Of a DNA stretch of 64,000 nucleotides, positions 32,152-41,030 are shown one piece after another; the stretch's first letter is position 1, and each line of letters opens with the position of its first letter. A model generated the notes under the pieces. That model was given only the letters and a program-made list of their open reading frames with translations, was not told where the DNA came from and searched no databases. Made by a program: the position numbers and the translations under genes. The stretch comes from JAAYJK01 sp964501655 (lineage in GTDB: Bacteria; Bacillota; Syntrophomonadia; Syntrophomonadales; Syntrophomonadaceae), in assembly GCA_964501655.1 (NCBI GenBank), contig CAZCTN010000004.1, positions 78,119 through 142,118 of the forward strand. Direction: 5' to 3'.

Positions 32152-34692
32152 ATGAGCATAAATAAAGAAAATTTTGACATTACTGGCATGACTTGCTCGG
32201 CGTGCTCGGCGCGGGTAGAAAAAGCGGTCTCGAAGTTGGAGGGAGTAAAAGAAGTCAGCGTAAATCTGCTTAAGAATAGCATGTCGGTAATTTACGATGA
32301 AGGCGTCGTGGATGACGGACGAATTGTAGAAGCCGTAGAGCATATCGGTTATGGAGTTGTCCCCAAGGCAGGTGCCGCAAAAGAACAAAACGATAAACCG
32401 CTGGACAATATAGAGCAAGAATTGATGCGACTTCGGGTCAGGCTTATAGTCTCCATGGTTTTTTCCCTTCCGTTGTTCTATATTGCTATGGGTGATATGT
32501 TCCGCTGGCCGCTTCCCGGCTTTTTGTTGGGCATGGAGAATGCGCTGATTTTTGCTTTTACCCAATTCTTGTTATTGCTTCCGGTGTTGTTGGTCAATTA
32601 TAAGTATTACCAGGTGGGATACAAAACGCTGTTCCAGGGTTCTCCCAATATGGATTCGCTGATTGCCATCGGTTCCAGTGCCGCAACTGTATATGGCATT
32701 ATGGCCATATACCAAATTGGGTATGGTCTGGGTCACGGTGATATTCAGACAGTGCATCAGTATGCAATGAATCTGTATTTTGAATCCGCAGCTATCATAC
32801 TAACGCTCATAACCCTGGGTAAATACTTTGAAACTCGGGCCAAGGGCAGAACCTCGGAGGCTATTGCCAAAATCATGAATCTGGCTCCCAAGACGGCCAT
32901 AGTGCTGCGCAACGGTGTTGAGGAAACGATTCCGGTAGAAGAGGTATTATCAGATGATATCGTAATTGTAAAAGCTGGAGATACCATCCCGGTAGATGGT
33001 GTTATTACAGACGGTTATTCTTCTGTGGATGAATCCGCCATAACCGGTGAGAGTATGCCGGTCGGTAAAGCCGCAGGGGACCGGGCTATAGGCGGCACCG
33101 TCAACCAATCAGGCTATCTTAGAATGCGCGCTACGGCAGTTGGGGATAACACTACCCTGGCACATATTATAAGGCTTGTGGATGAAGCCACTAGCTCAAA
33201 AGCACCGATTGCGAAACTGGCGGACAGGATCAGCGGCGTTTTTGTCCCGGCGGTAATTGTCATTGCTTTGGCGGCAACTATCATATGGCTGGCCTTAGGG
33301 CAGAGCTTTGAGTTTGCGCTCTCAATGGGCATAGCCGTATTGGTAATTTCCTGCCCCTGCGCATTGGGGCTCGCTACTCCCACAGCCATTATGGTGGGTA
33401 CAGGCAAAGGCGCAGAAAACGGTATTTTAATCAAATCCGCCGAAGCATTGGAAGCAGCTCATAGCATTAATACGGTGGTATTGGATAAGACGGGCACCAT
33501 TACTGAGGGAAAACCTGCCGTAACAGACATTATAAGCGATAGGGCCGATAAAACCGAGTTGCTGACTGTAGCGGCTTCCCTGGAAAAGATGTCGGGACAT
33601 CCGTTTGCGGAGGCGATATTGGCTGAAGCTGAAAATGGCATAATATTAAAAGAGGTGGAGGACTTTTCATTAATACCGGGACAAGGTATTACTGGAGTAA
33701 TGGAGGGAAAATCCTGTTATGCCGGGAACAGGAAGTTAATGAAAACTGCAGGTGTTGAGATAGGAGATTTCGCGGGCAGGGAGGAATCACTGGCCGCTTC
33801 TGGAAAAACACCGCTATATTTTGCCCGGGAGAAAAAACTATTGGGCATAATAGCCGTAGCGGATGTTGTTAAAGCAACCAGCAAACAGGCTATAGCTGAA
33901 CTATCTGCCATGGGGATCGAGGCAATCATGATTACCGGAGATAACGCTGGAACCGCTGAGGCTATTCGCCAGCAGGTGGGAATAAAGAATGTGATTGCCG
34001 AAGTTCTGCCCCAGGACAAGGAACGGGAAATACGAACTTTGCAGCAAAGCAATAAGAAGGTAGCTATGGTTGGCGACGGTATTAACGACGCGCCCGCACT
34101 TGCCCGGGCGGATGTGGGCATTGCCATAGGGGCGGGAACTGATATAGCCATTGAGTCTGCCGATATTGTCCTGATGAAAAGCGATTTGCTGGATGTGGCA
34201 ACCGCAATACAGCTTAGCCGGGCTACCATGCGCAATATTCGCCAGAACCTATTCTGGGCGTTTTTCTACAATACCATTGGCATACCTATAGCGGCGGGTT
34301 TGTTTTATGGACTATGGGGGTGGCGTCTTAATCCCATGATTGCCGCGGCCGCTATGAGCCTCAGTTCAGTTTCCGTGGTTTCCAATGCGTTGAGGCTGAA
34401 GCTGTTCAAGCCAAAATGGCAAAAGGGGGGTAATTCCGATTCCGATACCAAGTCGCAATCCAAATTATCAGGAGGAGATGAAATGAAAAAAACTGTAAGG
34501 ATTGAAGGCATGTCTTGCCAGCACTGCTCAATGGCCGTTAAGAAAACACTGGAAAACCTGGATGGCGTAACGACGGTAACAGTTGATTTGGAAGGGAAAG
34601 AGGCTACCATAGATATGTCTGATACTGTATCGGATGATACTCTTATCAAGGCGGTGGAAAATGCCGGATACGAGGTTATTGAAATCCAATGA
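32152..34692 (+). CDS. copA: Copper-exporting P-type ATPase with C-terminal CopZ-like domain
   Basis: An 846-residue P1B-type ATPase that pumps Cu(I) out of the cell. An N-terminal heavy-metal-associated domain has GMTCSACSARVEK. The transmembrane metal site is CPCALGLATP, with phosphorylation site DKTGTIT, the SGHPFAEA His-Pro motif of P1B pumps and the hinge GDGINDAPA. The membrane domain ends around residue 757. A linker and a second HMA domain then follow (GMSCQHCSMAVKK, about residues 778-846), unusual at the C-terminus. The ATG has AAGGAGG 6 bases upstream. It is divergent from hxlR; no csoR or copY is nearby. Confidence 0.95.
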   Translation: MSINKENFDITGMTCSACSARVEKAVSKLEGVKEVSVNLLKNSMSVIYDEGVVDDGRIVEAVEHIGYGVVPKAGAAKEQNDKPLDNIEQELMRLRVRLIVSMVFSLPLFYIAMGDMFRWPLPGFLLGMENALIFAFTQFLLLLPVLLVNYKYYQVGYKTLFQGSPNMDSLIAIGSSAATVYGIMAIYQIGYGLGHGDIQTVHQYAMNLYFESAAIILTLITLGKYFETRAKGRTSEAIAKIMNLAPKTAIVLRNGVEETIPVEEVLSDDIVIVKAGDTIPVDGVITDGYSSVDESAITGESMPVGKAAGDRAIGGTVNQSGYLRMRATAVGDNTTLAHIIRLVDEATSSKAPIAKLADRISGVFVPAVIVIALAATIIWLALGQSFEFALSMGIAVLVISCPCALGLATPTAIMVGTGKGAENGILIKSAEALEAAHSINTVVLDKTGTITEGKPAVTDIISDRADKTELLTVAASLEKMSGHPFAEAILAEAENGIILKEVEDFSLIPGQGITGVMEGKSCYAGNRKLMKTAGVEIGDFAGREESLAASGKTPLYFAREKKLLGIIAVADVVKATSKQAIAELSAMGIEAIMITGDNAGTAEAIRQQVGIKNVIAEVLPQDKEREIRTLQQSNKKVAMVGDGINDAPALARADVGIAIGAGTDIAIESADIVLMKSDLLDVATAIQLSRATMRNIRQNLFWAFFYNTIGIPIAAGLFYGLWGWRLNPMIAAAAMSLSSVSVVSNALRLKLFKPKWQKGGNSDSDTKSQSKLSGGDEMKKTVRIEGMSCQHCSMAVKKTLENLDGVTTVTVDLEGKEATIDMSDTVSDDTLIKAVENAGYEVIEIQ
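34483..34692 (+). CDS. Possible separate CopZ copper chaperone from an internal start in copA
   Basis: Inside the copA frame, an AGGAGG at 34470-34475 lies 7 bases before an in-frame ATG at 34483, exactly where a free chaperone would start (MKKTVRIEGMSCQHCS). The 69-residue product would have the length and motif of CopZ. It may be made in addition to the fused form, or the fusion may have arisen from two adjacent genes losing a stop. The signal is seen; use of the internal start is inferred. Confidence 0.5.
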   Translation: MKKTVRIEGMSCQHCSMAVKKTLENLDGVTTVTVDLEGKEATIDMSDTVSDDTLIKAVENAGYEVIEIQ

Positions 34693-35002
34693 TCAGTACA
34701 AGTCATATTCTATGCCTGGAGGACAAGACGAAACAAGGCATTGGTGATTGAATTCCTCATCATGGTAGATGGAAAGAAACGGCCCGACAGTTTCTCCTAT
34801 TGTTAGCATATTTTCACCACCCAATGGTATTAGAACATGTTCTGATTGGAGTATAGGGTTTCCAGTTAGGGTAAAGTCAAGTGATATTTAATTTCTAGTC
34901 ATTCATTCCGGAACATCTTCTCATTATTATGTTCAGGTTATTTCACTCCTCATGAAGGATTCGGAGATAGAAACGAGATAGGCAAAAACATTTCAGAAAA
35001 AC
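34693..35002. other. Intergenic stretch after copA
   Basis: No frame with a ribosome site, no clear terminator and no RNA gene were found in these 310 bases. The 12-mer TTAGAACATGTT at 34830-34841 also occurs at 24121-24132, just after the CopA relic, which may be coincidence. Confidence 0.4.
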
Positions 35003-35024
35003 AAAAAGAGGGCTTCGGCCCCCT
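35003..35024 (-). terminator. Terminator of the tRNA-Leu gene
   Basis: Read on the minus strand, AGGGGGC-CGAA-GCCCTCT (one mismatch) is followed by a short T run, 10 bases past the CCA end. Confidence 0.7.
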
Positions 35025-35033
35025 ATTTTACTT

Positions 35034-35118
35034 TGGTGCCAGAGGTGGGACTCGAACCCACACGCCTCGCGGCACACGATTTTGAGTCGCGCTCGTCTGC
35101 CAATTCCGACACTCTGGC
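35034..35118 (-). tRNA. tRNA-Leu (anticodon CAA), CCA encoded
   Basis: The minus strand folds as a class II tRNA. The acceptor stem GCCAGAG pairs with CTCTGGC, followed by A and CCA. The anticodon stem is CGCGA/TCGTG with loop CTCAAAA (anticodon CAA, decoding UUG), the long variable arm is GCC-GCGA-GGC, and the T arm is GTGGG-TTCGAGT-CCCAC. The extra arm and the anticodon both indicate leucine. A consensus promoter and a terminator bracket it as a single-gene unit. Confidence 0.95.
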
Positions 35119-35145
35119 TTAGCATCTAATATAAACGCAAATTTT

Positions 35146-35174
35146 ATTATAGTTATCCCTTCGGTGCTTGTCAA
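35146..35174 (-). promoter_or_regulatory. Consensus sigma-A promoter of tRNA-Leu
   Basis: On the minus strand TTGACA (35174-35169) and TATAAT (35151-35146) are separated by exactly 17 bases, and transcription would begin about 20 bases before the mature 5' end. Confidence 0.85.
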
Positions 35175-35392
35175 GGTGCAGATGGTTTATTTGTTGTTAA
35201 ATCGGCCATAATGTCATCCGTTGGATTCTTGACTTTGCCTGGTATGAGAACTATTTTGAATCTCCGGGCATAAATTCTGCAATGTCTGGAGAAGCAGGAT
35301 ATAACCAGCCGGACATAAGAAGGGAGGGGAGCCGGGGCGGCTTTTTGTTGGTGGGAAAAGCTATGCAGGGCTGTGTATTGTCTGACGGGAAT

Positions 35393-35401
35393 TGTTATAA
35401 T
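35393..35401 (+). promoter_or_regulatory. Extended -10 promoter of polA
   Basis: TGTTATAAT (TGn-TATAAT) lies 38 bases before the chosen polA ATG. It also argues against the longer frame start at 35373, which would lie upstream of this promoter. Confidence 0.55.
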
Positions 35402-35438
35402 GATGGATAGACAAGAAAATTGCAAAAGGATGGACTGT

Positions 35439-38057
35439 ATGAATAAGATAATGCTGATAGACGGAAATAGCCTTCTTTACCGGGCATTTTATGCTCTGCC
35501 GCTGCTGCAGACCAGCCAGGGGGTTTTTACCAATGGTGTTTATGGGTTTTTTACTATGTTCAACCGGATCCTGGCGGAAGAAAAACCCACACATATAGCT
35601 GTGGCTTTTGATAAAAGCCGGGAGACTTTTCGCCAGGAACTATATGCTGATTATAAGGGGAACCGTTCCGCCCCGCCGGATGAGCTGAAAGGACAGTTTC
35701 AGCTGCTGCGGGAAGTATTGCAGCTACGTAACATCCCCTATCTGGAAGTGGACGGATATGAAGCGGATGACATTATTGGGTCCCTGTGCCAAAGGGCTGA
35801 GGAAAATGGCATGGAGACGGTGATAATAACCGGCGATGGTGATACTTTGCAGTTGGTCACGGATAATATCAGCGTGATCATGACTCGTAAAGGGATCAGC
35901 GAAATTGAGAAATACGATCCGGCCAGAGTTAAGGAAAAATGGGAAGTGGAACCGGAGCAGATGAAGGATATCAAAGGATTGATGGGGGATTCCTCGGATA
36001 ATATACCGGGAGTGCCCGGGGTGGGAGCTAAGACGGCTATCAAGCTGATTAAGGAGTTTGGGGGTCTGGAAAATCTTTACCGGAACCTGGATCAGGTCAA
36101 GGGAAAGAAGCTGGTAGAAAAACTAACCGAAAACCGTAATCTGGCTTTTTTAAGCCGGGAGTTGGGCACTATAGCCACTAACCTGGAACTGGGCAAGGAT
36201 ATGGAAGAATTTCGGATACAGGAAGCAGACCATGAGGCTCTGAAGAGGATCTATAAAGAGCTGGAGTTTAACAATTTTCTTAAAGACCTGGAGGCCAGCC
36301 GAAGCGATAAGAAAAAAGAAGCTCTGGAGGAACCACAGCCAGAGTTGATAGAAATAACCGATCCCGACACTCTGGAGGAATTGACCGGAAGGGCGGAAGA
36401 GAAAGGGATATCCCTGATGGTGCAGAGTGATGGGAACCATCCCATGTGGGCGGGTTTGGAAGTCTTTTACTTCGAACTGGGAGGACAGGTCTTTGGTTTG
36501 GATGTCCGGAAGGGGCAGGGAGATAGGATTAAATGGTTAAAGCCCTGGCTGGAAGCAGACGGTATTAAAAAATATGTCCATAACGCAAAATTCGTGCAGG
36601 TTATGCTCATGGGGCAAGGTATTGAACTGCGGGGTATTGGCGGAGACACCATGCTTATGGCCTATGTCATCGATCCGGCTTTTGAGGGAGCAGAATTATC
36701 CCTTACCATGTACCGCTACCTGAACCTTAACGCTGATCGCAGCAATTACGCTTTGCTGGTCAGCAGGATTAAAGAGCTTTTTTATGAACTGGAGAATCGA
36801 GCTGCTGCGGAACTGAAATTACTGTATGAACAGGTGGAACTTCCTTTGTCCAACGTCCTGGCCCATATGGAATATACGGGAATAAAAGTGGAAAGAGAAA
36901 TTCTTCTGGATATATCTCAGGAGATGGCTGAAAGGATAGCCGGGGATGAGAGGAAGATATATGAATTGGCGGGCAGTGAATTTAATATCAATTCTCCCAA
37001 GCAAATGGGGAAAATCTTGTTTGAGGATCTGGGATTAAGGGTGATAAAAAAGACTAAAACCGGTTATGCTACCGGGGCTGAGGTGCTGGAAGAGCTCTAT
37101 GAGGATCATGATATTATACCCTTGATACTGGACTATCGTCAGCTGACCAAATTAAAATCAACTTATGCCGATGCTCTGCAGGGATTCATTCATCCACACA
37201 GCGGCCGGATACATACCATATTCAAACAGGCCCAGACTGCTACCGGGCGTCTGTCCAGCATAGAACCTAACCTGCAGAACATACCTATCCGCATGGAGGA
37301 AGGGCGGCGCATCAGAAGGGCTTTCACCGCCGGAGATGATGAACATCTTATTCTGTCGGCGGATTATTCCCAGATCGATCTGCGCTCATTGGCTCACATA
37401 AGCGGAGACCAGAACCTGATAAATACATTTATCGAAGGTATTGATATCCACCGGCGAACTGCGGCGGAGATATTCGGGGTGTCCCTGGAAGATGTGACTC
37501 CTGAATTACGCTACCGGGCTAAAGCAGTTAACTTTGGCATAATATACGGAATCAGTGATTTTGGGCTGGCCCGTGATACCGGTGTCAGCCGCAAAGAGGC
37601 CAGGATGTACATAGATAATTACCTGGACAGCTATCCCGGAGTAAGGCAATATATGGAGGAAATCGTGGAGTATGGCCGGGAACACGGGTATGTAGAGACC
37701 ATACTCCAGCGCCGCCGTTACCTGCCGGATCTCAACTCCAGCAACAAAGTGCTGCAGTCCCTGGCCCGGCGTATGGCTTTGAATACTCCTATCCAGGGTA
37801 CTTCAGCGGATATCATTAAGCTGGCCATGATTGATGTGCATAGGGAGATTATGGCTCGGGGATTGAGCAGCCGATTGCTGCTGCAGGTGCATGATGATCT
37901 GGTTTTGGAAGTCCCCCGTCCGGAACTGGATGAGATGGGACGGCTGCTGAGTGATTGCATGGAGAATGCTTTCGAATTGAAGGTTCCTCTAGTGGTATCA
38001 CTGAAGAGGGGAACTAACTGGTATGACATGCAGGATTATAATTTTTCCAGGGAATAA
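35439..38057 (+). CDS. polA: DNA polymerase I
   Basis: An 872-residue family A polymerase for gap filling and RNA primer removal. The N-terminal 5'-3' nuclease (residues 1-290) has DGNSLLYRAFYALP, AFDKSR and EADDIIG, with an intact aspartate cluster and the GDSSDNIPGVPGVGAKTA helical motif. The 3'-5' exonuclease-like middle is degenerate: the DxE pair is missing and the usual NLKYD is NAKFV, so it should not proofread, as in Bacillus. The polymerase domain has ADYSQIDLR, RRAKAVNFGIIYG-like fingers and LQVHDDLVLEVP. AAAAGGATGG precedes the ATG at 35439. It is the first gene of polA-mutM-ytaF-coaE. Confidence 0.96.
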   Translation: MNKIMLIDGNSLLYRAFYALPLLQTSQGVFTNGVYGFFTMFNRILAEEKPTHIAVAFDKSRETFRQELYADYKGNRSAPPDELKGQFQLLREVLQLRNIPYLEVDGYEADDIIGSLCQRAEENGMETVIITGDGDTLQLVTDNISVIMTRKGISEIEKYDPARVKEKWEVEPEQMKDIKGLMGDSSDNIPGVPGVGAKTAIKLIKEFGGLENLYRNLDQVKGKKLVEKLTENRNLAFLSRELGTIATNLELGKDMEEFRIQEADHEALKRIYKELEFNNFLKDLEASRSDKKKEALEEPQPELIEITDPDTLEELTGRAEEKGISLMVQSDGNHPMWAGLEVFYFELGGQVFGLDVRKGQGDRIKWLKPWLEADGIKKYVHNAKFVQVMLMGQGIELRGIGGDTMLMAYVIDPAFEGAELSLTMYRYLNLNADRSNYALLVSRIKELFYELENRAAAELKLLYEQVELPLSNVLAHMEYTGIKVEREILLDISQEMAERIAGDERKIYELAGSEFNINSPKQMGKILFEDLGLRVIKKTKTGYATGAEVLEELYEDHDIIPLILDYRQLTKLKSTYADALQGFIHPHSGRIHTIFKQAQTATGRLSSIEPNLQNIPIRMEEGRRIRRAFTAGDDEHLILSADYSQIDLRSLAHISGDQNLINTFIEGIDIHRRTAAEIFGVSLEDVTPELRYRAKAVNFGIIYGISDFGLARDTGVSRKEARMYIDNYLDSYPGVRQYMEEIVEYGREHGYVETILQRRRYLPDLNSSNKVLQSLARRMALNTPIQGTSADIIKLAMIDVHREIMARGLSSRLLLQVHDDLVLEVPRPELDEMGRLLSDCMENAFELKVPLVVSLKRGTNWYDMQDYNFSRE

Positions 38058-38088
38058 ATAATCACAGCCAGCTGTAAGGGAGGTTATT

Positions 38089-38898
38089 ATGCCTGAATTG
38101 CCGGAAGTTGAGACCATAAAACGATCACTGGCAGTTAACGAAGGAGTCCTGATCGTTGATACTCAAGTGGTCAGGCCCGATATTATTAAGAGCAAGGAAT
38201 TCGAAGCGGAAGCTGTGCATGGAATGACAATAAAGAAGATCAGCCGCCGGGGCAAGTACCTGGTCATATCCCTGGCTGGAAGTGATCATCACATTCTAAT
38301 CCATCTGGGCATGAGCGGGCGTTTTTATGTTTTGGAAGATAGGGAAGAGGCCACCGAAAAACATATACATTTTCTTATCTATCTGGATAACGGAAGAAAG
38401 ATGATATTCCAGGATCCGCGCCGATTTGGCGGAATATGGTTTTTGCAGAATCCTGAAGATATTTTGTCCCGGCTGGGCAAGGAGCCCCTGGAAAGAGACT
38501 TTAGTGCTGCTTATCTGCAGTCTGTGGCCAAAGATCGGCGCATAGCCATAAAGAGCCTGATCCTGGATCAGAAGATAGTAGCCGGGATTGGCAATATCTA
38601 TGCTGACGAGGCTCTGTTTCTAGCCCGGATAAAACCGGATCGCCCCGCGGGTTCTTTAAGCCAGGAGGAAATAATGCGATTGAGCCGGGCCATCAAACAA
38701 GTGCTTCGACAGGGTATTGAAAAAAGGGGCACTACTTTCCGGGACTATAGAGACGGAAACAATGCCCGGGGTGAATTTCAGGCTCACCTGAAAGCCTATG
38801 GCCGGGAAGGAGAAGCATGCTTGATATGCGGCAGCCTCATCCAGCGGGAACGAATAGGGGGAAGAAGCAGCCATTACTGCCGATCGTGCCAGAAATAG
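38089..38898 (+). CDS. mutM: Formamidopyrimidine-DNA glycosylase
   Basis: A 269-residue repair enzyme that removes 8-oxoguanine and formamidopyrimidines and nicks the DNA. The N-terminal catalytic proline and glutamate are in MPELPEVETIKRSL. The central helix-two-turn-helix contains AGIGNIYADEALF, and the C-terminal zinc finger is CLICG...CRSC. The length and order are standard. It lies 31 bases after polA and is normally co-transcribed with it in Firmicutes. Confidence 0.97.
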   Translation: MPELPEVETIKRSLAVNEGVLIVDTQVVRPDIIKSKEFEAEAVHGMTIKKISRRGKYLVISLAGSDHHILIHLGMSGRFYVLEDREEATEKHIHFLIYLDNGRKMIFQDPRRFGGIWFLQNPEDILSRLGKEPLERDFSAAYLQSVAKDRRIAIKSLILDQKIVAGIGNIYADEALFLARIKPDRPAGSLSQEEIMRLSRAIKQVLRQGIEKRGTTFRDYRDGNNARGEFQAHLKAYGREGEACLICGSLIQRERIGGRSSHYCRSCQK

Positions 38899-38977
38899 CA
38901 CCTGCCCGTAACACTTTAATACTTTTATCCATATAGTAGAGATATATTATACTACTTAGCGGATAGGAGTGACTCCT

Positions 38978-39613
38978 TTGGAGTTGTTAACCTCGGTTCT
39001 GTTTGGCCTGGCAGTCAGTGCCGACGGATTTGCGGCCGGTGTAGCTTACGGAGCAAGAAATATCAAAATTCCGGTATTATCTTTGCTGGTTATAACCCTG
39101 GCGTCAGGCCTGGCAGTTACTTTGTCCATGCTGTGCGGGCAGGGACTGGCCGGGGTTTTAAGTCCCAAAATGGCCGCCAGAATAGGCTCCCTGGCCATCA
39201 TTGGAATCGGGTGTTATTTCTTGTTGCAGGGCTGCGGTGACAAGATCAATGAGTTGGAAACCGATGCCCAGCAGCCTCTGGTTAGTTTCTCTATCAAACC
39301 CATGGGAATAATTATTCAGATATTAAAGGAACCTGCCCGGGCTGATTTTGATTGTTCCGGAATTATCAGCATCCGGGAGGCTTTTTTTCTGGGCCTGGCT
39401 TTGGCCCTGGATGCCATGGGAGCCGGATTTGGAGTAGCTATGACCGGATTAAATATTTTATATACTGTACTGGCGGTCATTGTGTTAAAATTTATACTGG
39501 TGTACCTGGGACTCCTGGTAGGAGCTGTTTTTCATCAAAGCTGCCTGAAAAGCCTTTCAGCAGTAATATCCGGTCTCATTTTTATAATAATAGGTATTAG
39601 TGAGTTAATTTAG
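38978..39613 (+). CDS. ytaF: Sporulation membrane protein YtaF (MntP-like fold)
   Basis: A 211-residue integral membrane protein with about six hydrophobic segments in two halves, each containing an acidic transmembrane motif (AVSADGFAAG and LALDAMGAG). That repeat is shared with the MntP manganese exporter family, of which YtaF is the sporulation-linked branch. It occupies the same place between mutM and coaE as in Bacillus. I start at the TTG at 38978, 8 bases after AGGAG; the GTG at 38969 overlaps that site. Metal transport is inferred from family resemblance only. Confidence 0.87.
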   Translation: MELLTSVLFGLAVSADGFAAGVAYGARNIKIPVLSLLVITLASGLAVTLSMLCGQGLAGVLSPKMAARIGSLAIIGIGCYFLLQGCGDKINELETDAQQPLVSFSIKPMGIIIQILKEPARADFDCSGIISIREAFFLGLALALDAMGAGFGVAMTGLNILYTVLAVIVLKFILVYLGLLVGAVFHQSCLKSLSAVISGLIFIIIGISELI

Positions 39614-39629
39614 AAGTTGGTGATCCCAG

Positions 39630-40232
39630 ATGAAGATTATTGGACTTACAGGTGGTATAGCCAGTGGGAAAAGTGCTGCGGCCCGCATCTTGAAGGAACT
39701 GGGAGCTATTATTATTGATGCTGATGAGGTAGCCCGCCATGCAGTTGAAGCAGGCAAGCCGGCCTGGCATGATATAGTTGCTTTCTTCGGACGCGAGATA
39801 CTAAATTCGGATGACAGCATAAACCGGGAAAAATTGGGTCTGCAGGTCTTTAGTCAACCGGATTATTTAAAAAAACTCAATGAGATGACTCATCCTCGGA
39901 TTATGGACGAGATCAGGAGCAGAATAAAAAACGCAGCCCGGGAACACCCGGACGGGATATTGATTCTGGAGGTGCCCCTGCTCTATGAGACGGGTATGGA
40001 AAGCTTGTGCGACCTGGTATGGGTGGTGTGGGTAGATCACGAAACCCAGATTCGGCGTCTGATGTTAAGAGATGGCATCAGCCGGGAGAATGCCGTGCTT
40101 AGAATCCAATCGCAGATGTTGTTGGATGAAAAGGCCCAGCGCGCAGACCTGGTGATTGACAACAATGGCAGTCCAGAAAAAATGAAACAGTTTTTAATAG
40201 ATAATTATTATCGTATTGTAAAGAGTTTCTGA
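39630..40232 (+). CDS. coaE: Dephospho-CoA kinase
   Basis: A 200-residue kinase that adds the 3'-phosphate in the last step of coenzyme A synthesis. The P-loop is IIGLTGGIASGKSAAA at the N-terminus. DADEVARHAVE, the HPRI motif and EVPLLYETGMESLCD of the family are all present. It lies 16 bases after ytaF and completes the conserved polA-mutM-ytaF-coaE operon. Confidence 0.96.
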   Translation: MKIIGLTGGIASGKSAAARILKELGAIIIDADEVARHAVEAGKPAWHDIVAFFGREILNSDDSINREKLGLQVFSQPDYLKKLNEMTHPRIMDEIRSRIKNAAREHPDGILILEVPLLYETGMESLCDLVWVVWVDHETQIRRLMLRDGISRENAVLRIQSQMLLDEKAQRADLVIDNNGSPEKMKQFLIDNYYRIVKSF

Positions 40233-40335
40233 GTAATATATAGTAGGATTTAACTTCTTATTTGAATTCCGAGACGGCCTGCAAAGAAATACCTTTCGGG
40301 TTCTACCGTCATTCTCAAAGTCAGGAGATTTATGC

Positions 40336-40905
40336 TTGAAACGGAAAGAAAAAAAGCGATTTTCTGGATTAATGTGGATAATCATACTAGTATTCCTGGG
40401 GATAGTGATTGCCTTCCCCAAATGGATCACAGTCTTTTATCCTGAACCGCATCGTGACCTGGTTTTTTCCTGTGCCTATGAGCATCAGGTAGATCCGTAT
40501 TTGGTTTTTTCCATTATTAGGGCTGAGAGCAAGTTTGAATCCTTGGCGGTATCACCCGTGGGGGCCAAAGGGCTTATGCAGATAATGCCCGATACTGCTC
40601 TTTGGATTGCCTCCCAGCGCGGGATGGAGGACTTCGATACCTCTACACTGCATCAACCTGAAGTCAATATCCAGTTTGGATGCTGGTACCTGGCTGATTT
40701 AAGCAATGAGTTCCAACAACTGCCCTTGGTCATCGCTGCTTATAATGCCGGCCGGGGTACGGTAAATGGATGGATTCAAAGCGGTCAATGGGATGGGGCT
40801 ATGGAGAGACTGGAGGATATACCTTTTATTGAAACCAGGGAATACGTGCAAAATGTGATGCGAAATTATGAAGCTTACCGGGCTATCTATACCAGAAACC
40901 AATAA
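40336..40905 (+). CDS. Lytic transglycosylase (SLT domain)
   Basis: A 189-residue membrane-anchored muramidase-type enzyme that cleaves peptidoglycan without water. A single N-terminal transmembrane segment (about 13-33) is followed by the SLT fold: IIRAESKFES with the catalytic glutamate, SPVGAKGLMQIMPDTA, and the ALIAAYNAGRGTV-like motif VIAAYNAGRGTVNGWI. The TTG start has AGGAG 9 bases upstream. It follows coaE by 103 bases, an arrangement common in clostridia. It could act in growth or sporulation. Confidence 0.93.
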   Translation: MKRKEKKRFSGLMWIIILVFLGIVIAFPKWITVFYPEPHRDLVFSCAYEHQVDPYLVFSIIRAESKFESLAVSPVGAKGLMQIMPDTALWIASQRGMEDFDTSTLHQPEVNIQFGCWYLADLSNEFQQLPLVIAAYNAGRGTVNGWIQSGQWDGAMERLEDIPFIETREYVQNVMRNYEAYRAIYTRNQ

Positions 40906-41030
40906 AGACCAACCAAGCTGCCAAGGGGCTTTTTTTTTGCCCGCCTCAACCAATTAAAGCTAAAAAAGGAATAAAAAGGAGGGTTGTCTAATATATTTTT
41001 TCAGGAGGCTTATGAGAGGAGAATTCATCT

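Noticed and set aside
34830..34841. TTAGAACATGTT shared with 24121-24132 as a recombination or insertion site
   Set aside because: A 12-mer built on a palindrome with no wider flanking similarity; insufficient evidence.
35373..35438. Upstream start for DNA polymerase I
   Set aside because: It lies ahead of the extended -10 promoter, and the extra residues are not family-like.
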